Positions 10,167-20,037 of a DNA stretch of 64,000 nt are shown here, piece by piece. Positions within the stretch are counted from its first letter, which is position 1. Every line of letters starts with the position of its first letter. The notes under the pieces are model-generated. The model ran no database searches, was not told where the DNA came from, and saw nothing but the letters and a program-made list of their open reading frames with translations. The position numbers and the translations under genes are program-made. The stretch is from Debaryomyces hansenii CBS767 (taxonomy: Eukaryota; Ascomycota; Pichiomycetes; Serinales; Debaryomycetaceae), in assembly GCF_000006445.2 (NCBI RefSeq), contig NC_006043.2, positions 1,054,001 through 1,118,000 on the forward strand. The letters are read 5' to 3'.

Positions 10167-10497
10167 TCGACACATTTTGGCTATTTATGAATTTACTTTA
10201 TACTATTTATAGTTAGTGATACCAATCAATTCTGTTTCCGTAATATCGATATTTTTCTGTGTAATTTACATGAGCTTTTGTCAATACTCGTAGTTTACTG
10301 GACATTCGTGATTCAGCGGTGTTAGAGTGCTGTTTTTAAAGGCCACTTGAAGGTCTTCAAGCATTTATTGTACGTTATATTATGTCAATAAACGCTTTTG
10401 TGTAATTTTCATACAAAAATGTATTAATATGAATCGCTCTGCTCCCATAGTAGAAAGCCTATGCTAGAGCAAGAATAACCATTCAGAGTGATGAAAT
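10167..10497. other. intergenic, promoter of the TIMMDC1-like gene
   Basis: 331 bp between tandem plus-strand genes. It is AT-rich, with short T-runs that could end MLC1 transcription. No reading frame, tRNA or clear factor site is seen. Confidence 0.5.
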
Positions 10498-11112
10498 ATG
10501 GAATCACAAGAGAATGTTAATAATGAGTCCTCGACTGCTCGTACAGATACTGACATGAGGATTCATGAAAGGTTCCATCTATATCCAAAAGATAGATTAC
10601 AAGCGGTAGCCATCGTAGGTGGTATCATCGGGGCATTTTCTGGATTTTATGACGGAGTGTCAATGGCATCTTTAAGATATTTAACTGAAAATGGGCATAG
10701 ATTACCAAGAAAAGTAGGTGGATGGTATTTTTATCATAAAAAGAAGAATTATGTAATGATCATGAATGGGTGTAAAGAAGGTCTCAAACAAGGTACCAAG
10801 CTTTCACTTACAGTAACGGGGTTCTTTGGGTTGGAAGCTTTTTTTGATACGTATGTTAGGCACAATACTATTGATTTGTTAAATACAACAGCAGCAGCTA
10901 TGATAACATGCGGAGTATATGGTGTCTACCATAGATTAAGTAAGGTTCAAACAATTAAATACGTCAAAAGAGGTGCCTTATTGGGATTAAGTTTAGGATT
11001 TTCTCAAGATATGTTAATATGGATTAGAGGTGGTAGGATCTGGTATTTGGAGTCGCTTGGAATAGTGAATCCTCGCATACAAGCCAAAGAGGATACCTTA
11101 TTCGAGGCTTGA
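10498..11112 (+). CDS. TIMMDC1-like complex I assembly factor (Tim17/Tim22/Tim23 family)
   Basis: A 204-aa protein with three to four weakly hydrophobic, glycine-rich segments (about residues 36-60, 98-116, 128-145 and 158-172), as in the Tim17/22/23 fold. The central WYFYHKKKNYVMIMNGCKEG and the final region with RGGRIWYLE resemble TIMMDC1, an inner-membrane assembly factor for respiratory complex I. That fits a CTG-clade yeast, which keeps complex I. It lacks the length and TM pattern of the import channels Tim17, Tim22 or Tim23 themselves. The superfamily is fairly sure; the TIMMDC1 assignment is moderate. Confidence 0.75.
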   Translation: MESQENVNNESSTARTDTDMRIHERFHLYPKDRLQAVAIVGGIIGAFSGFYDGVSMASLRYLTENGHRLPRKVGGWYFYHKKKNYVMIMNGCKEGLKQGTKLSLTVTGFFGLEAFFDTYVRHNTIDLLNTTAAAMITCGVYGVYHRLSKVQTIKYVKRGALLGLSLGFSQDMLIWIRGGRIWYLESLGIVNPRIQAKEDTLFEA

Positions 11113-11200
11113 TATCATCTTCGTTCCTACAAGGTTTTGTTGTAAATAGTGTATTATAGTACATAAATATTCTAATATTTGAATTGTCGTATTATTATTA

Positions 11201-12364
11201 TTATTCTTCTTCGTCTTCATCGAGATCTGCAACAGGATAATTGAGCAAAACCGCCACACCGGTTAATTGGTCTAATTGTTCACCAGATTCATGCAAACTC
11301 GAAAATATTAGCACCTCACCACCTTGGCGTTTCACTTCTTCTGTTAATTTGATATAATGCTTTCTTACAGCGATATCATCACTTCTGAAAAGAGTATCGG
11401 TAATCATAAAGTATTTAATGGCACCTAGTTCAACCGCTTTAGTGGCTTCCAGTGGACCATACCACGCTCTATCGTCATCATTATTTAGGACCCTCTGAAA
11501 CTCTTCAAAAATTGCTCCCTCCCTAGCAAATTTAGTATTGCTCAATTGTTTTTGAATGGATGGGTCCTTCAAAATTTCTTCTAACCCCTGAAGATAACCC
11601 GTGGATGAGTGGACAACCATGAATTTTGATTTATTCTGGATAACCAACTTGTTTTCCTCTTGAATGGCTTGATTTATAGTATTCTGATATAATGCATTTG
11701 CGGTAAACCCTGGAGATGCCAAAATAATGGCCTTTAACTTAGTCAAGTCAAAATTCCTGAGCATTGTAGACAGTACCATGTTCAAAAATTTTTCCATGGC
11801 TTTATCATGGTTACCTCCTCCTCCTTCTCCTCTTCTTTTACGTGGAATTGATTTTTCAATTTTGTTTCTTAAAACAGTCATGTTGTCCGTAACAAGACAC
11901 AAATGTGCAACACCTTCTTCCATGATCACTGCCCCTACTTCTGCTTTTTCTTCGATTGAGCAGGCACTTACAATAATTCCATAACTTATCTCATCCCAAT
12001 CCGGTTTGATAAGTGTGAATTTCTTGTCAAATTGGACTTCAGCCGTATGATAACTTTGAATTGGGACATATTCATTTGGTTCCACAGTCCTCCCTCTTAT
12101 TCTCATTACCTCATCAGAAGGAGTATATTCAATATCTTCTACCGACATCTTCAAGGTAAGTAGTTTTCTGTCTGCCTTTCCTTTGTCCTTTCCTCCACTT
12201 CCACCACCGCTGGTCACCTTTTTCACGTTCCTATGAGTTGGTAACTTTATTTCATCACCCTTTTGAATCAAGTTGTATAGTTGCCATAAATCTTCTTTAT
12301 CTTGTGGGACTAATGTAGTTGAACCACTTTTATCCTTTTCGAAGGATTGGCTGAGAAGCTTCAT
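11201..12364 (-). CDS. DOM34: Dom34/Pelota, ribosome rescue factor
   Basis: A 387-aa protein. The N-terminal Sm-like domain begins MKLLSQSFEKD and includes QLYNLIQKGDEI, followed by eRF1-like domains 2 and 3 (LASPGFTAN at about 215, and IFSSLHESGEQLDQLTG near the end). The eRF1 GGQ motif is absent, as expected for Dom34. With Hbs1 it splits stalled ribosomes in no-go and non-stop decay. The acidic tail (DLDEDEEE) is normal. A glycine/lysine insert (about residues 52-65) in the Sm-like domain looks lineage specific. It is transcribed in the same direction as ARC1, 205 bp downstream of it. Confidence 0.95.
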   Translation of the reverse strand: MKLLSQSFEKDKSGSTTLVPQDKEDLWQLYNLIQKGDEIKLPTHRNVKKVTSGGGSGGKDKGKADRKLLTLKMSVEDIEYTPSDEVMRIRGRTVEPNEYVPIQSYHTAEVQFDKKFTLIKPDWDEISYGIIVSACSIEEKAEVGAVIMEEGVAHLCLVTDNMTVLRNKIEKSIPRKRRGEGGGGNHDKAMEKFLNMVLSTMLRNFDLTKLKAIILASPGFTANALYQNTINQAIQEENKLVIQNKSKFMVVHSSTGYLQGLEEILKDPSIQKQLSNTKFAREGAIFEEFQRVLNNDDDRAWYGPLEATKAVELGAIKYFMITDTLFRSDDIAVRKHYIKLTEEVKRQGGEVLIFSSLHESGEQLDQLTGVAVLLNYPVADLDEDEEE

Positions 12365-12569
12365 ATTTACGTTATTTAAGCTAAGTTATATTAATTCTTT
12401 ATGGTTCTTTATAGATTGCGATGAACTTCGAGTGTTGCGCGGGCTACATAATTATTACAATTGCATTATGATTATTGGGTCATTTGACAGTACAATACAT
12501 TCCATGGTGTATTCGATTAAATAGGACTATATGTTGGTGTATTAAATATACTATATGTTGGTATATACT

Positions 12570-13691
12570 TCATTTAACATCAGCCTTGATAATAGTTGAG
12601 TTCTTACATAACTCACCATTGGCATTTACTAATCTCTTTGGTTCTTTACCTTCTTCGGTGTAAGTAACTTCGAACTTGTCATTAGTAGAGAAGTGTGGTT
12701 GAACGGCTTCCCAAATCTTCTTCTTTGGATTTAATTGTTTTTCTGGTTCACCATTGAAATCTTCGAAGAAAAGTTTGTCACCTGCCTTAGAACCTGCTGG
12801 TGGGTTAACGAATTCGACAGTGTTTTCATTAGATGCACACAATACCATAGCACATGACTTAACACCTCTCATGGTAACTGGTTTCAAGTTAGCAATACAA
12901 ACGACATATCTCTCTTGCATTTCTTCGATTGGGATATATTTGACTAACCCAGAACAAACAGTCCTTGGACCTTCTGCATCACCCATGTCAATGGTAGACA
13001 TATACAAGGCATCGGCATCTGGGTGCTTGACTGCTTTTTGGATGAAACCAACTCTGAAATCAATCATAGCAGGGCTTGGAGGAACAGCAGCAGCCTGTTG
13101 TTTTGCGTTAGCTTCTGCCTTAGCCTTCGCCTTGGCTGCCTTCTTGGCCTTTTGAGCTTCTGCCTTAGCCTTCTTGTCTTCTTCGGATAATGGTTCACCC
13201 TTCTTATCGTCGGTAGAGGCTTCCTTTGGCTTTGCTTGAGCAGGTGCAGCTCCGGCGGCGCCAGCTGCGCCAGCGGCAGCTGGCTTCTTCTTTTCCTTGA
13301 CTTCTCTTGGAATAGCAGCATCGTAGTTTATCTTCAATTTTTCGGATTCTGGAACGTCAACTAAAGTATTTTGAACTAAATCAGCCCATCTCAAGACATG
13401 TCTGAATTTAGCAAGATCGTCGTTAGACGTCCACTTCGATGCCAATGGCAAGACCTTTTCAAAAACAACTAAATCAGCCTTAGATGGGACATTACCAGCA
13501 ACAAACGTTTTGGTTTTCAAAGATTCGTTCAACGATGTCAATGATTCAGGTTCGTCGAATCTAGTTGATAAAGTCTCGAATTGAGAAGCTAATGCCTTTT
13601 CCTCGTTGGATAATTGCGGGAATTGGGAGTCATTGGCTTCTGAAATGTCTTTCAAAGACAAAGCTTTGAACTTGGAGATAAAGTCAGCCAT
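12570..13691 (-). CDS. ARC1: Arc1, tRNA-binding cofactor of methionyl- and glutamyl-tRNA synthetases
   Basis: A 373-aa protein in three parts. A GST-like N-terminal domain (about residues 1-130) binds the synthetases. A Lys/Ala-rich linker (about 135-200, with an alanine/glycine-rich patch) binds RNA. The C-terminal OB-fold of the EMAPII/Trbp111 type (about 205-373) contains IDFRVGFIQKAVKHPDADAL and the MRGVKSCAMVLCAS block. Arc1 holds MetRS and GluRS in the cytosol and raises their tRNA affinity. Codon use is strongly biased, suggesting high expression. A TCACGTGAT box lies 84 bp upstream of the start. Confidence 0.95.
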   Translation of the reverse strand: MADFISKFKALSLKDISEANDSQFPQLSNEEKALASQFETLSTRFDEPESLTSLNESLKTKTFVAGNVPSKADLVVFEKVLPLASKWTSNDDLAKFRHVLRWADLVQNTLVDVPESEKLKINYDAAIPREVKEKKKPAAAGAAGAAGAAPAQAKPKEASTDDKKGEPLSEEDKKAKAEAQKAKKAAKAKAKAEANAKQQAAAVPPSPAMIDFRVGFIQKAVKHPDADALYMSTIDMGDAEGPRTVCSGLVKYIPIEEMQERYVVCIANLKPVTMRGVKSCAMVLCASNENTVEFVNPPAGSKAGDKLFFEDFNGEPEKQLNPKKKIWEAVQPHFSTNDKFEVTYTEEGKEPKRLVNANGELCKNSTIIKADVK

Positions 13692-14800
13692 TCTGTATTG
13701 TTATAAAGTCGTCTACTTTGTATTATAACTCGGTGGTTCTCTGATGAATCCTGACTGAAAATTGTCAGTGTTGTCACGTGATATATAACTGGCCTAGCAG
13801 CAGAGATGGTTTGGTTTACGGCCATGGGTTGCAACAGAGGTAATCCAAGTCAGCTTTACATGGCTATGTATAACAGGGACTAGTTTACGTCCCTGAATAT
13901 CATTCACCGCATTGAATATGGTTTTGTTGTCACTATCACGATTTTGAGACTAGATTATAAGCATTTACGGACAATTAGAAACGCTTCTTCCCATCCTGTG
14001 TCTGAAATAGTATACCGTATTCTTTTGTTACTGTTATTCGATATTGGATGGTTGTCTAGATATTTGGTTAGCAGCTACAGTTTTGGGTGAATTTGTGCTT
14101 GCGGTTTCAGTGCAAAATAGACTGCGAAAAATCCACTCACAACATGGTGAACAGAAAATACAACTGGCAAACACCCAATAGTGCACAATCCACCGTGTAC
14201 AGTTGTATATATAAATCTAAAGACACTATCGCCTCCGACTCAAATATCGCAACGTTAATGTCGCTTAGGACTCTTTTATCACTTGAATCAAAAGAACTAA
14301 AAAATGAGCTTAACACTGATGCGCCTTAAGGCATTCAAGCCACAAACTTTAAAGTCAATCGATTGTAATGCATGTTTGTTTGTGTATGTATATAATTGCA
14401 ACCTCCTTCTCGTTTATCAATAAATACAGCTTCTTAATTAGTCACCGATAGAAACATCCCCGACCACAATATTCCACACATCTTTCAAAAAAAATCGCAA
14501 AATGTACAAATAATATAAATATTAACACTATCCTTTTTTTTTTAAAAGACAACTTCTACAATTATTTCTTTGATAAAACCAACACTTACTATCTCTGTTC
14601 CTATTGAACATTAACCAAGATCTAAAGTAACTCAAATCCAGCAATAGCTATTGGTTCAAGAAATTAAATAGTCCTGTATACAATACAAGTTCGGTATCGG
14701 AGTGCTATCAATTCTGAGCGCTTATGTTAATGAATAGACTATATATCAACAAGTAAAACGATTCACAATAGTAGCGGGTCGATTCAGATGTATTGGTAAG
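13692..14800. other. 1.1-kb intergenic region, divergent ARC1/ERT1 promoters
   Basis: Contains CACGTG at 13775-13780, close to ARC1. The part next to ERT1 (about 14340-14800) is AT-rich, with poly(T) and CA-rich stretches typical of a long transcription-factor 5' leader. An 80-codon frame at 14087-14329 begins with TTG and has no coding character, so it is not called. Nothing else is seen. Confidence 0.5.
13775..13780. promoter_or_regulatory. CACGTG (Cbf1-type) box, ARC1 promoter
   Basis: TCACGTGAT, 84 bp upstream of the ARC1 start. The same core also lies before RPL16, MTR3, TRP1 and the Mpm1-like gene in this window. Binding by Cbf1 is inferred from the established CACGTG specificity. Confidence 0.5.
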
Positions 14801-16599
14801 ATGAGCGAAATTAAAAATGAACCAATGTCTAACTCAGACTCTGTTGCGTCAAGTAACAGTGCAAAAATGGTATGTTTTTCCGAAATATAATTCTTAGAAA
14901 TGATTTGGTTTATGTTATTTCGTTACGAGGAACCGATTACTAACGTACTTAGAGACGGAAAAAAACCAACAGAGCATGTAATCATTGTCACAAGGCTCAC
15001 ATGACCTGTGACACCAATAGACCTTGTCAACGTTGTTTACAGAGAGGTTTGGAAAGCAGCTGTCAGGATGCACCTAGAAAACGAAAGAAATATTTAGCTG
15101 ATGTGCCACCAAACGTATTAAGTCGACATGATGGATTATCGCAATCACCGCCTTATGAAATGGGTAAAAATGACACGATTAATTATCAAAGTGGTCCGTT
15201 TCAAGAGAGACCTCCTCTGTCTGAGTTTAATCCACCTATGCCTACGGCCAACACAGACAATGATATAAATCAAGACTTTGGGGCATTTGGAGTGTATCCT
15301 AATAGTCATTTGTTTCCATCTAATACAAATCAAACAAATCAAGACGCAGGTGCTGATATGTCTCATTCTCAAGGTCAACTGAAACCACCTATAAATCAGC
15401 ATATGCATCAACAGGGGTTACCACTGTACAATAAACCGAGACGAACAAATTTCCTATCGTCGGCAGCGGATTTAGAATATTCGACACTTTCCAGCATTCT
15501 TCAGGACAATTTCGTTCATGTCAATAATAATACCTCAGCAGAAGGTACCCCAAATTCACTTAATTTGTCGCCATCAGTACTTCCCAACAATGCACCAAAC
15601 ACGAACATTACTGATTCGAGGAATACAACATCTTCTAATAGCTTGAATAACTATGGCCAACAGAACAAACCTATGAATTACACCTCCGGATCATCTCATG
15701 CATCTTCTCCTAACGATTCTATTTTTAATAGCAAACAAATGTCATCAATAAATGGCATCAATAAAAATAAATATTACTATTCATCGAAGTATCCCAAGTG
15801 TGATGAAAGTATTAATCAATATTTCTTGGGCCCAACTGGCTCTGATCATGAATTGATTTACCCAGATGTTATAACTGCTATTGAAGAGATGAAGGCACTC
15901 GATCCTGCTGTTTACCACGAAAGAAATTCCAAGCTGCTGTTGTCATTTACTATAGGAATAATTCCAGAATCAAATGAGTATACAAAGGGCAGGAAGCCAC
16001 AAGAAAATAAGGAAACTTTTAAAGAACCCGATGAAATATATGCAAAGGTCAACAAGCCATTCTCATATACCCCTGGATACCATTCGTTGATTGCTTACTT
16101 ACGTAAGAGGTTCCCCAAAGAAATGTTAGTAAAGATGGCGGAATCCATTGCTGCTTACCGTCCATCATTTATTGCTTGTACAAATTCATTAAAAGAAAGC
16201 GACTTAATTTTCATGGAACAATGCTTTCAAAGGACCCTACTTACATACGATAACTTCATTCGTGTCAGTGGTACCCCAACTATCGTTTGGAGACGAACAG
16301 GTGAAATTGCATACGTAGGAAATGAATTTTGCGTATTGACAGGGTGGAAAAAAGAAGATCTTTTGTTGAATACTAAGAAGTTTATAGTGGAGCTTCTTGA
16401 TGATAAGTCTGTAGTAGAGTATTTCCAGTTATTCCTGAAGATCGCATTTGGTGATTTCTTGGGGGCTACAATGACAGAATGTACTCTATTAACACCAAAG
16501 AAAGATGTAAAGATAAGAACCGGATGCATGTGGACGTTGAAAAGAGATGTATTCGGTATTCCTATGATGATTATCGGGAACTTTTTACCCATAATATAG
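14801..16599 (+). CDS. ERT1: Ert1-type Zn2Cys6 transcription factor of gluconeogenesis (spliced)
   Basis: Exon 1 is 14801-14869 (23 codons) and exon 2 is 14953-16599, giving 571 aa. The intron has donor GTATGT, branch TACTAAC and acceptor TTAG. Splicing creates RRKKTNRACNHCHKAHMTCD, so the full zinc cluster is C32, C35, C42, C48, C51 and C60, followed by PRKRKKYL. A Ser/Asn/Gln-rich middle leads to a conserved C-terminal PAS-like half (from about residue 300, with RRTGEIAYVGNEFCVLTGW near 465). This plan is that of Ert1/Rds2/AcuK/AcuM, activators of gluconeogenic and ethanol-utilisation genes. Ert1 is preferred over Rds2 because of the NHCHKAHMTCD and APRKRKKYL strings. Confidence 0.9.
14870..14952 (+). 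other. intron of ERT1
   Basis: 83 nt, from GTATGT at 14870 to TTAG ending at 14952, with TACTAAC at 14938-14944. It separates 23 N-terminal codons from the DNA-binding domain. Confidence 0.93.
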
Positions 16600-16764
16600 T
16601 ATATAGAATAATACATCATAATTGAATTCGGTACCAACTGTTATAGCCATATTTAGTAAGAAGCAAATGTAGCGCGATCGGGGATTGATAAGATAAAAGT
16701 TGAAATCAGGTATATTTTTGGTTGAAACATTTTTATAGACCAATTGAATACAAAAAAGAAGTAA

Positions 16765-18258
16765 ATGTCATCTACTGTCGCCCAGAAACCTCAATTAACA
16801 GGTAAGTTGATAACAACTATCGCTGTAATATGTTTAGGTTCGCTTCAATTCGGTTATCATATGGCCGAATTGAATTCGCCAGAATCTATTATATCTTGTC
16901 AAATGTCCAAACCAGGTAAAGTTCCTTATGAAGAGTCATTGTTCGGTAGCCATAATTTTTCTAAGTGCATTCCATTGAGTCCAGAAAACGTAGGTCTAGT
17001 TACCTCAATATTCAGTATTGGTGGATTAATCGGTTCGTTTTACATTGGGTCCTTTGCCGATAAGCTTGGAAGAAAAAAGACGTCATTGATACACTGCAGT
17101 ATCTATTTCTTGGGGTCTATGCTAAATGGATTAAGTAATAGCTATTACATGTTATTAGTGGGAAGATTTATAGCAGGATTGGGCGCTGGCGCCGCTCTAG
17201 TAACAACTCCCATTTTTATCAATGAAATAGCTCCTTCTGATTATAGAGGGTTCTTGGGATCAATGAACCAAGTATCTGTAAATATCGGAATATTATTCAC
17301 CCAATTGTTGGCATTGGTTTGGTGTGACGATAATAACTGGAGATTATTATTGATCATGGGGGCTGTGATTGCTCTTGTTAACTTTCTACTTATCGCCGTC
17401 TACGTGGACGAATCTCCAATGTGGTTGTTGAATAAAGGGTTTAGTGGTAGAGCTGCAACTGTTTTACATAAATTAAGAGGTGGCGATTACGTCCAATCTA
17501 GAAATGAAGTCCATAGATGGAGAAATCCAGGTGAGAGCAGTTCTGTTGAAAATGACACACTCTTAGACACTTCCGATAGCGACATCAATGAGGAAACGAC
17601 CCCTTCGAGAGATTCATCGGTTTCTCTTGAAGCTTACATGAAATCATCTGAATACCGTAATTCTAAGATAGTTGCGACAGGTATCTTGATTTTCCAACAA
17701 TTCTGCGGTATAAACTCAATTATATTCTACGGAGTATCGGTGCTTGTTGCAATATTTCCCAAACATGCAATATTCATTAACTGTCTCATCTCGGTGGTTA
17801 ACGTAGTTGTCACTTTTGGTGCTGCACCACTTACGGATAAATTGGGCCGTAAACCGCTTCTATTGACGTCTGTATCGGTTATGGGGCTCCTGACAATCAT
17901 AATGGGTATAGGAATCATCTCCAGCAGCTCGATTTTCTCGATCGTAGGTACGTTTTCCTACATCACATTTTTCGCTGTTGGATTGGGACCAATCCCATTC
18001 CTTCTTGTAAGCGAAGTCACTCAACCAAAGGCCAAAGCCCTGGCCCAGAGTTGGGGTACCACTATGAACTGGCTTGCCACTTTCATTGTCGGTTTCTTAT
18101 TTCCAATTTTGAAGAATTCATGGATAGGTGGCGGCGTATACTTTATATTCACCCTTATGTGTGCTGTATCATTTGTCTTCATCAAGTACTGGATTCCAGA
18201 GACAAAAGGTGCAAATTCATACGAGGAGGTCTGGGGATTACCAATCAGAACAGATTAG
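16765..18258 (+). CDS. MFS sugar-porter family transporter, Vps73/YBR241C-like
   Basis: A 497-aa protein with 12 predicted transmembrane segments. Sugar-porter signatures are visible: the loop 2-3 motif (ADKLGRKK, about 101), GRFIAGLGAGAA (about 133), the PESPMWL-like VDESPMWLL, the loop 8-9 DKLGRKP and the end motif IPETKG. A charged, Ser-rich central loop (about 250-290) is typical. The overall pattern resembles the vacuolar Vps73/YBR241C group more than plasma-membrane hexose transporters, because of the shorter N-terminus and the FGYHMAELNSP opening. Substrate unknown. It follows ERT1 by 165 bp in the same direction. Confidence 0.85.
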   Translation: MSSTVAQKPQLTGKLITTIAVICLGSLQFGYHMAELNSPESIISCQMSKPGKVPYEESLFGSHNFSKCIPLSPENVGLVTSIFSIGGLIGSFYIGSFADKLGRKKTSLIHCSIYFLGSMLNGLSNSYYMLLVGRFIAGLGAGAALVTTPIFINEIAPSDYRGFLGSMNQVSVNIGILFTQLLALVWCDDNNWRLLLIMGAVIALVNFLLIAVYVDESPMWLLNKGFSGRAATVLHKLRGGDYVQSRNEVHRWRNPGESSSVENDTLLDTSDSDINEETTPSRDSSVSLEAYMKSSEYRNSKIVATGILIFQQFCGINSIIFYGVSVLVAIFPKHAIFINCLISVVNVVVTFGAAPLTDKLGRKPLLLTSVSVMGLLTIIMGIGIISSSSIFSIVGTFSYITFFAVGLGPIPFLLVSEVTQPKAKALAQSWGTTMNWLATFIVGFLFPILKNSWIGGGVYFIFTLMCAVSFVFIKYWIPETKGANSYEEVWGLPIRTD

Positions 18259-18749
18259 ATTGGATCCTTTTCGTCTAACGCAATATCCATTATCCATACC
18301 TATTTCCTCACTGTCTTCGGCTGCAACATACCCTGTAGGTGGAATATAACTGCATAGTATTAGACTAAATAAACATCATATATAATTGTAACAAAAATAT
18401 CTCTATACTACACTCTATGCGTGATTCTGCCGTTAATATGATACAATCTCCAATTAACGAAACAGAATCAAGTAAACTGGCATGATATGACACTATACAT
18501 GTTTCTATATATCCTTCCATGTACATATCCCGCATTAGGGTTTAGCCCCAATAAACCATACCCAAACAGCATAATGTGCGAAACTCATTCTGTGACTGTT
18601 GATGAAAAAAAGCTTTTTTGTGTTATTTTCACTAAGTATGGGAACTTGGTGATGCTCGGTCGCAGTTTGGTGAAAAATTATAGAGTTCAAAAGAATCTTG
18701 AAAGTTCTGTTCGTTTACTCTTTATCTAGCTTAATCTATAACATTAATA
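18259..18749. promoter_or_regulatory. intergenic region with RPL28 promoter
   Basis: 491 bp between the transporter stop and the RPL28 start. The first part is the transporter 3' flank. The part near 18530-18650 holds the TTAGGGTTT site and T-rich DNA, usual in ribosomal protein promoters. An 80-codon frame here lacks coding character. Confidence 0.6.
18535..18544 (+). promoter_or_regulatory. Tbf1-type TTAGGGTTTA site before RPL28
   Basis: TTAGGGTTTA lies about 206 bp upstream of the RPL28 ATG. In CTG-clade yeasts, Tbf1 replaces Rap1 as the general regulator of ribosomal protein genes and binds TTAGGGTT-like sequences. Motif and position match that rule; occupancy is inferred. Confidence 0.6.
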
Positions 18750-19537
18750 ATGCCAACCAGATTAACCAAAACCAGAAAGCACAGAGGTCACGTTTCCGGT
18801 ATGTACTAGTTCACTGTAATGATAGAGGTAGAAACAGAGAATATGGAAGACTTGGAATGAAGAAGTAAGAGAAATTTGAGATGAAAATGGATGTCAAGAC
18901 CCACGTAGAATAGAAAAACGATATATCAAAGAGAATAGAAGATACGCATGCATTGAGTGCAGCGTTGAAGATGAAAGTAAAGTCGGAGAAGAAATTTGAA
19001 AATTTTTTTATTAGTGGACATAATTAAGGAAAACATCTAGACATGAAGAATAGAAGTGTTACAGGGTAACCAGGACATATATTTGGCTGTTTCTACCAGT
19101 AGCAATGGAGAATTCGTAATACTAACATATTTTTAGCCGGTAAGGGTAGAATTGGTAAGCACAGAAAGAATCCAGGTGGTCGTGGTATGGCTGGTGGTCA
19201 ACATCACCACAGAACCAACTTAGATAAATACCATCCAGGTTACTTCGGTAAGGTTGGTATGAGATACTTCCACAAACAAAGAAACCACTTCTGGAAGCCA
19301 GAAATCAACTTAGACAAATTATGGACTTTAGTTGATGAAGACAAGAAGGACGAATACTTAAAGTCTTCCTCTGCTTCCGCTGCTCCAGTCATTGACACCT
19401 TAGCCCACGGTTACGGTAAGGTCTTAGGTAAGGGTAGATTACCACAAGTTCCAGTCATCGTCAAGGCCAGATTTGTTTCTGAATTAGCTGAAGAAAAAAT
19501 CAGAGCTGTTGGTGGTGTTGTTGAATTAGTTGCTTAA
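18750..19537 (+). CDS. RPL28: 60S ribosomal protein L28 (uL15), spliced
   Basis: Exon 1 is 18750-18798 and exon 2 is 19137-19537, giving 149 aa, the usual yeast length. Exon 1 encodes [16 protein letters not shown] plus one base. The junction restores a GCC alanine codon followed by [16 protein letters not shown], the basic Gly-rich N-terminus of uL15. [17 protein letters not shown] and the C-terminal [15 protein letters not shown] are also diagnostic. Codon bias is extreme. S. cerevisiae RPL28 also has an early intron (established). Confidence 0.97.
18799..19136 (+). other. intron of RPL28
   Basis: 338 nt, with donor GTATGT (18799-18804), branch TACTAAC (19120-19126) and acceptor TTTTTAG ending at 19136. 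It is long for this genome, as is common in ribosomal protein genes. No snoRNA boxes were recognised in it. Confidence 0.95.
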
Positions 19538-20037
19538 ATAAACTAAGTAATGAATTGTTTGTATATTTTACTCAAATAAATAATTGACTACGTGTTTCTT
19601 AATTCCGAGAGATTTTATTTCTTAATATAATTCACATTTTAGTGTTCAATGGATTGTAGGTACATGAATATCTATAGAGCTGACATTTAGTGAGCTTTTT
19701 GACGCAACAATACAAGAGAGGATATAGTTCCAAGCTTGTAGTGTTAGTCCTACTGTGACAAGACTAGAGTAAATTTAGAGGTATATAAAACCCAAATTAC
19801 ATACCATTTACTACAAGATAGTATCACCTACAAGCTGTTGGTTCTCAGCATACCATGTCAGTATACATGTAAGTATATAATGTAGGCCTGTCTTTAAAAT
19901 TAAATGTGTAGGGTCTGACCAGTTTCCTATAAAGAAAATTTTTTTGTTTACATTTTGAGATCTTAATTCAAAACAAACTTGATCTATTACCTTTTTTTTC
20001 CATATTTAATAGGACGGTCCGGTTCATAAGACGTAGC
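19538..20037. other. intergenic, possible leader intron of the HD-domain gene
   Basis: 500 bp. After the RPL28 3' end comes a TATATAAAA-like element near 19783-19790. There is an ATG at 19855, a GTAAGT at 19869 and a T-rich tract ending in TAG at 20012. These could form an alternative first exon for the next gene, but no TACTAAC branch is present. Confidence 0.45.

Noticed and set aside
14087..14329. 80-codon plus-strand frame between ARC1 and ERT1
   Set aside because: Begins with TTG, no recognisable domain, composition like intergenic DNA.
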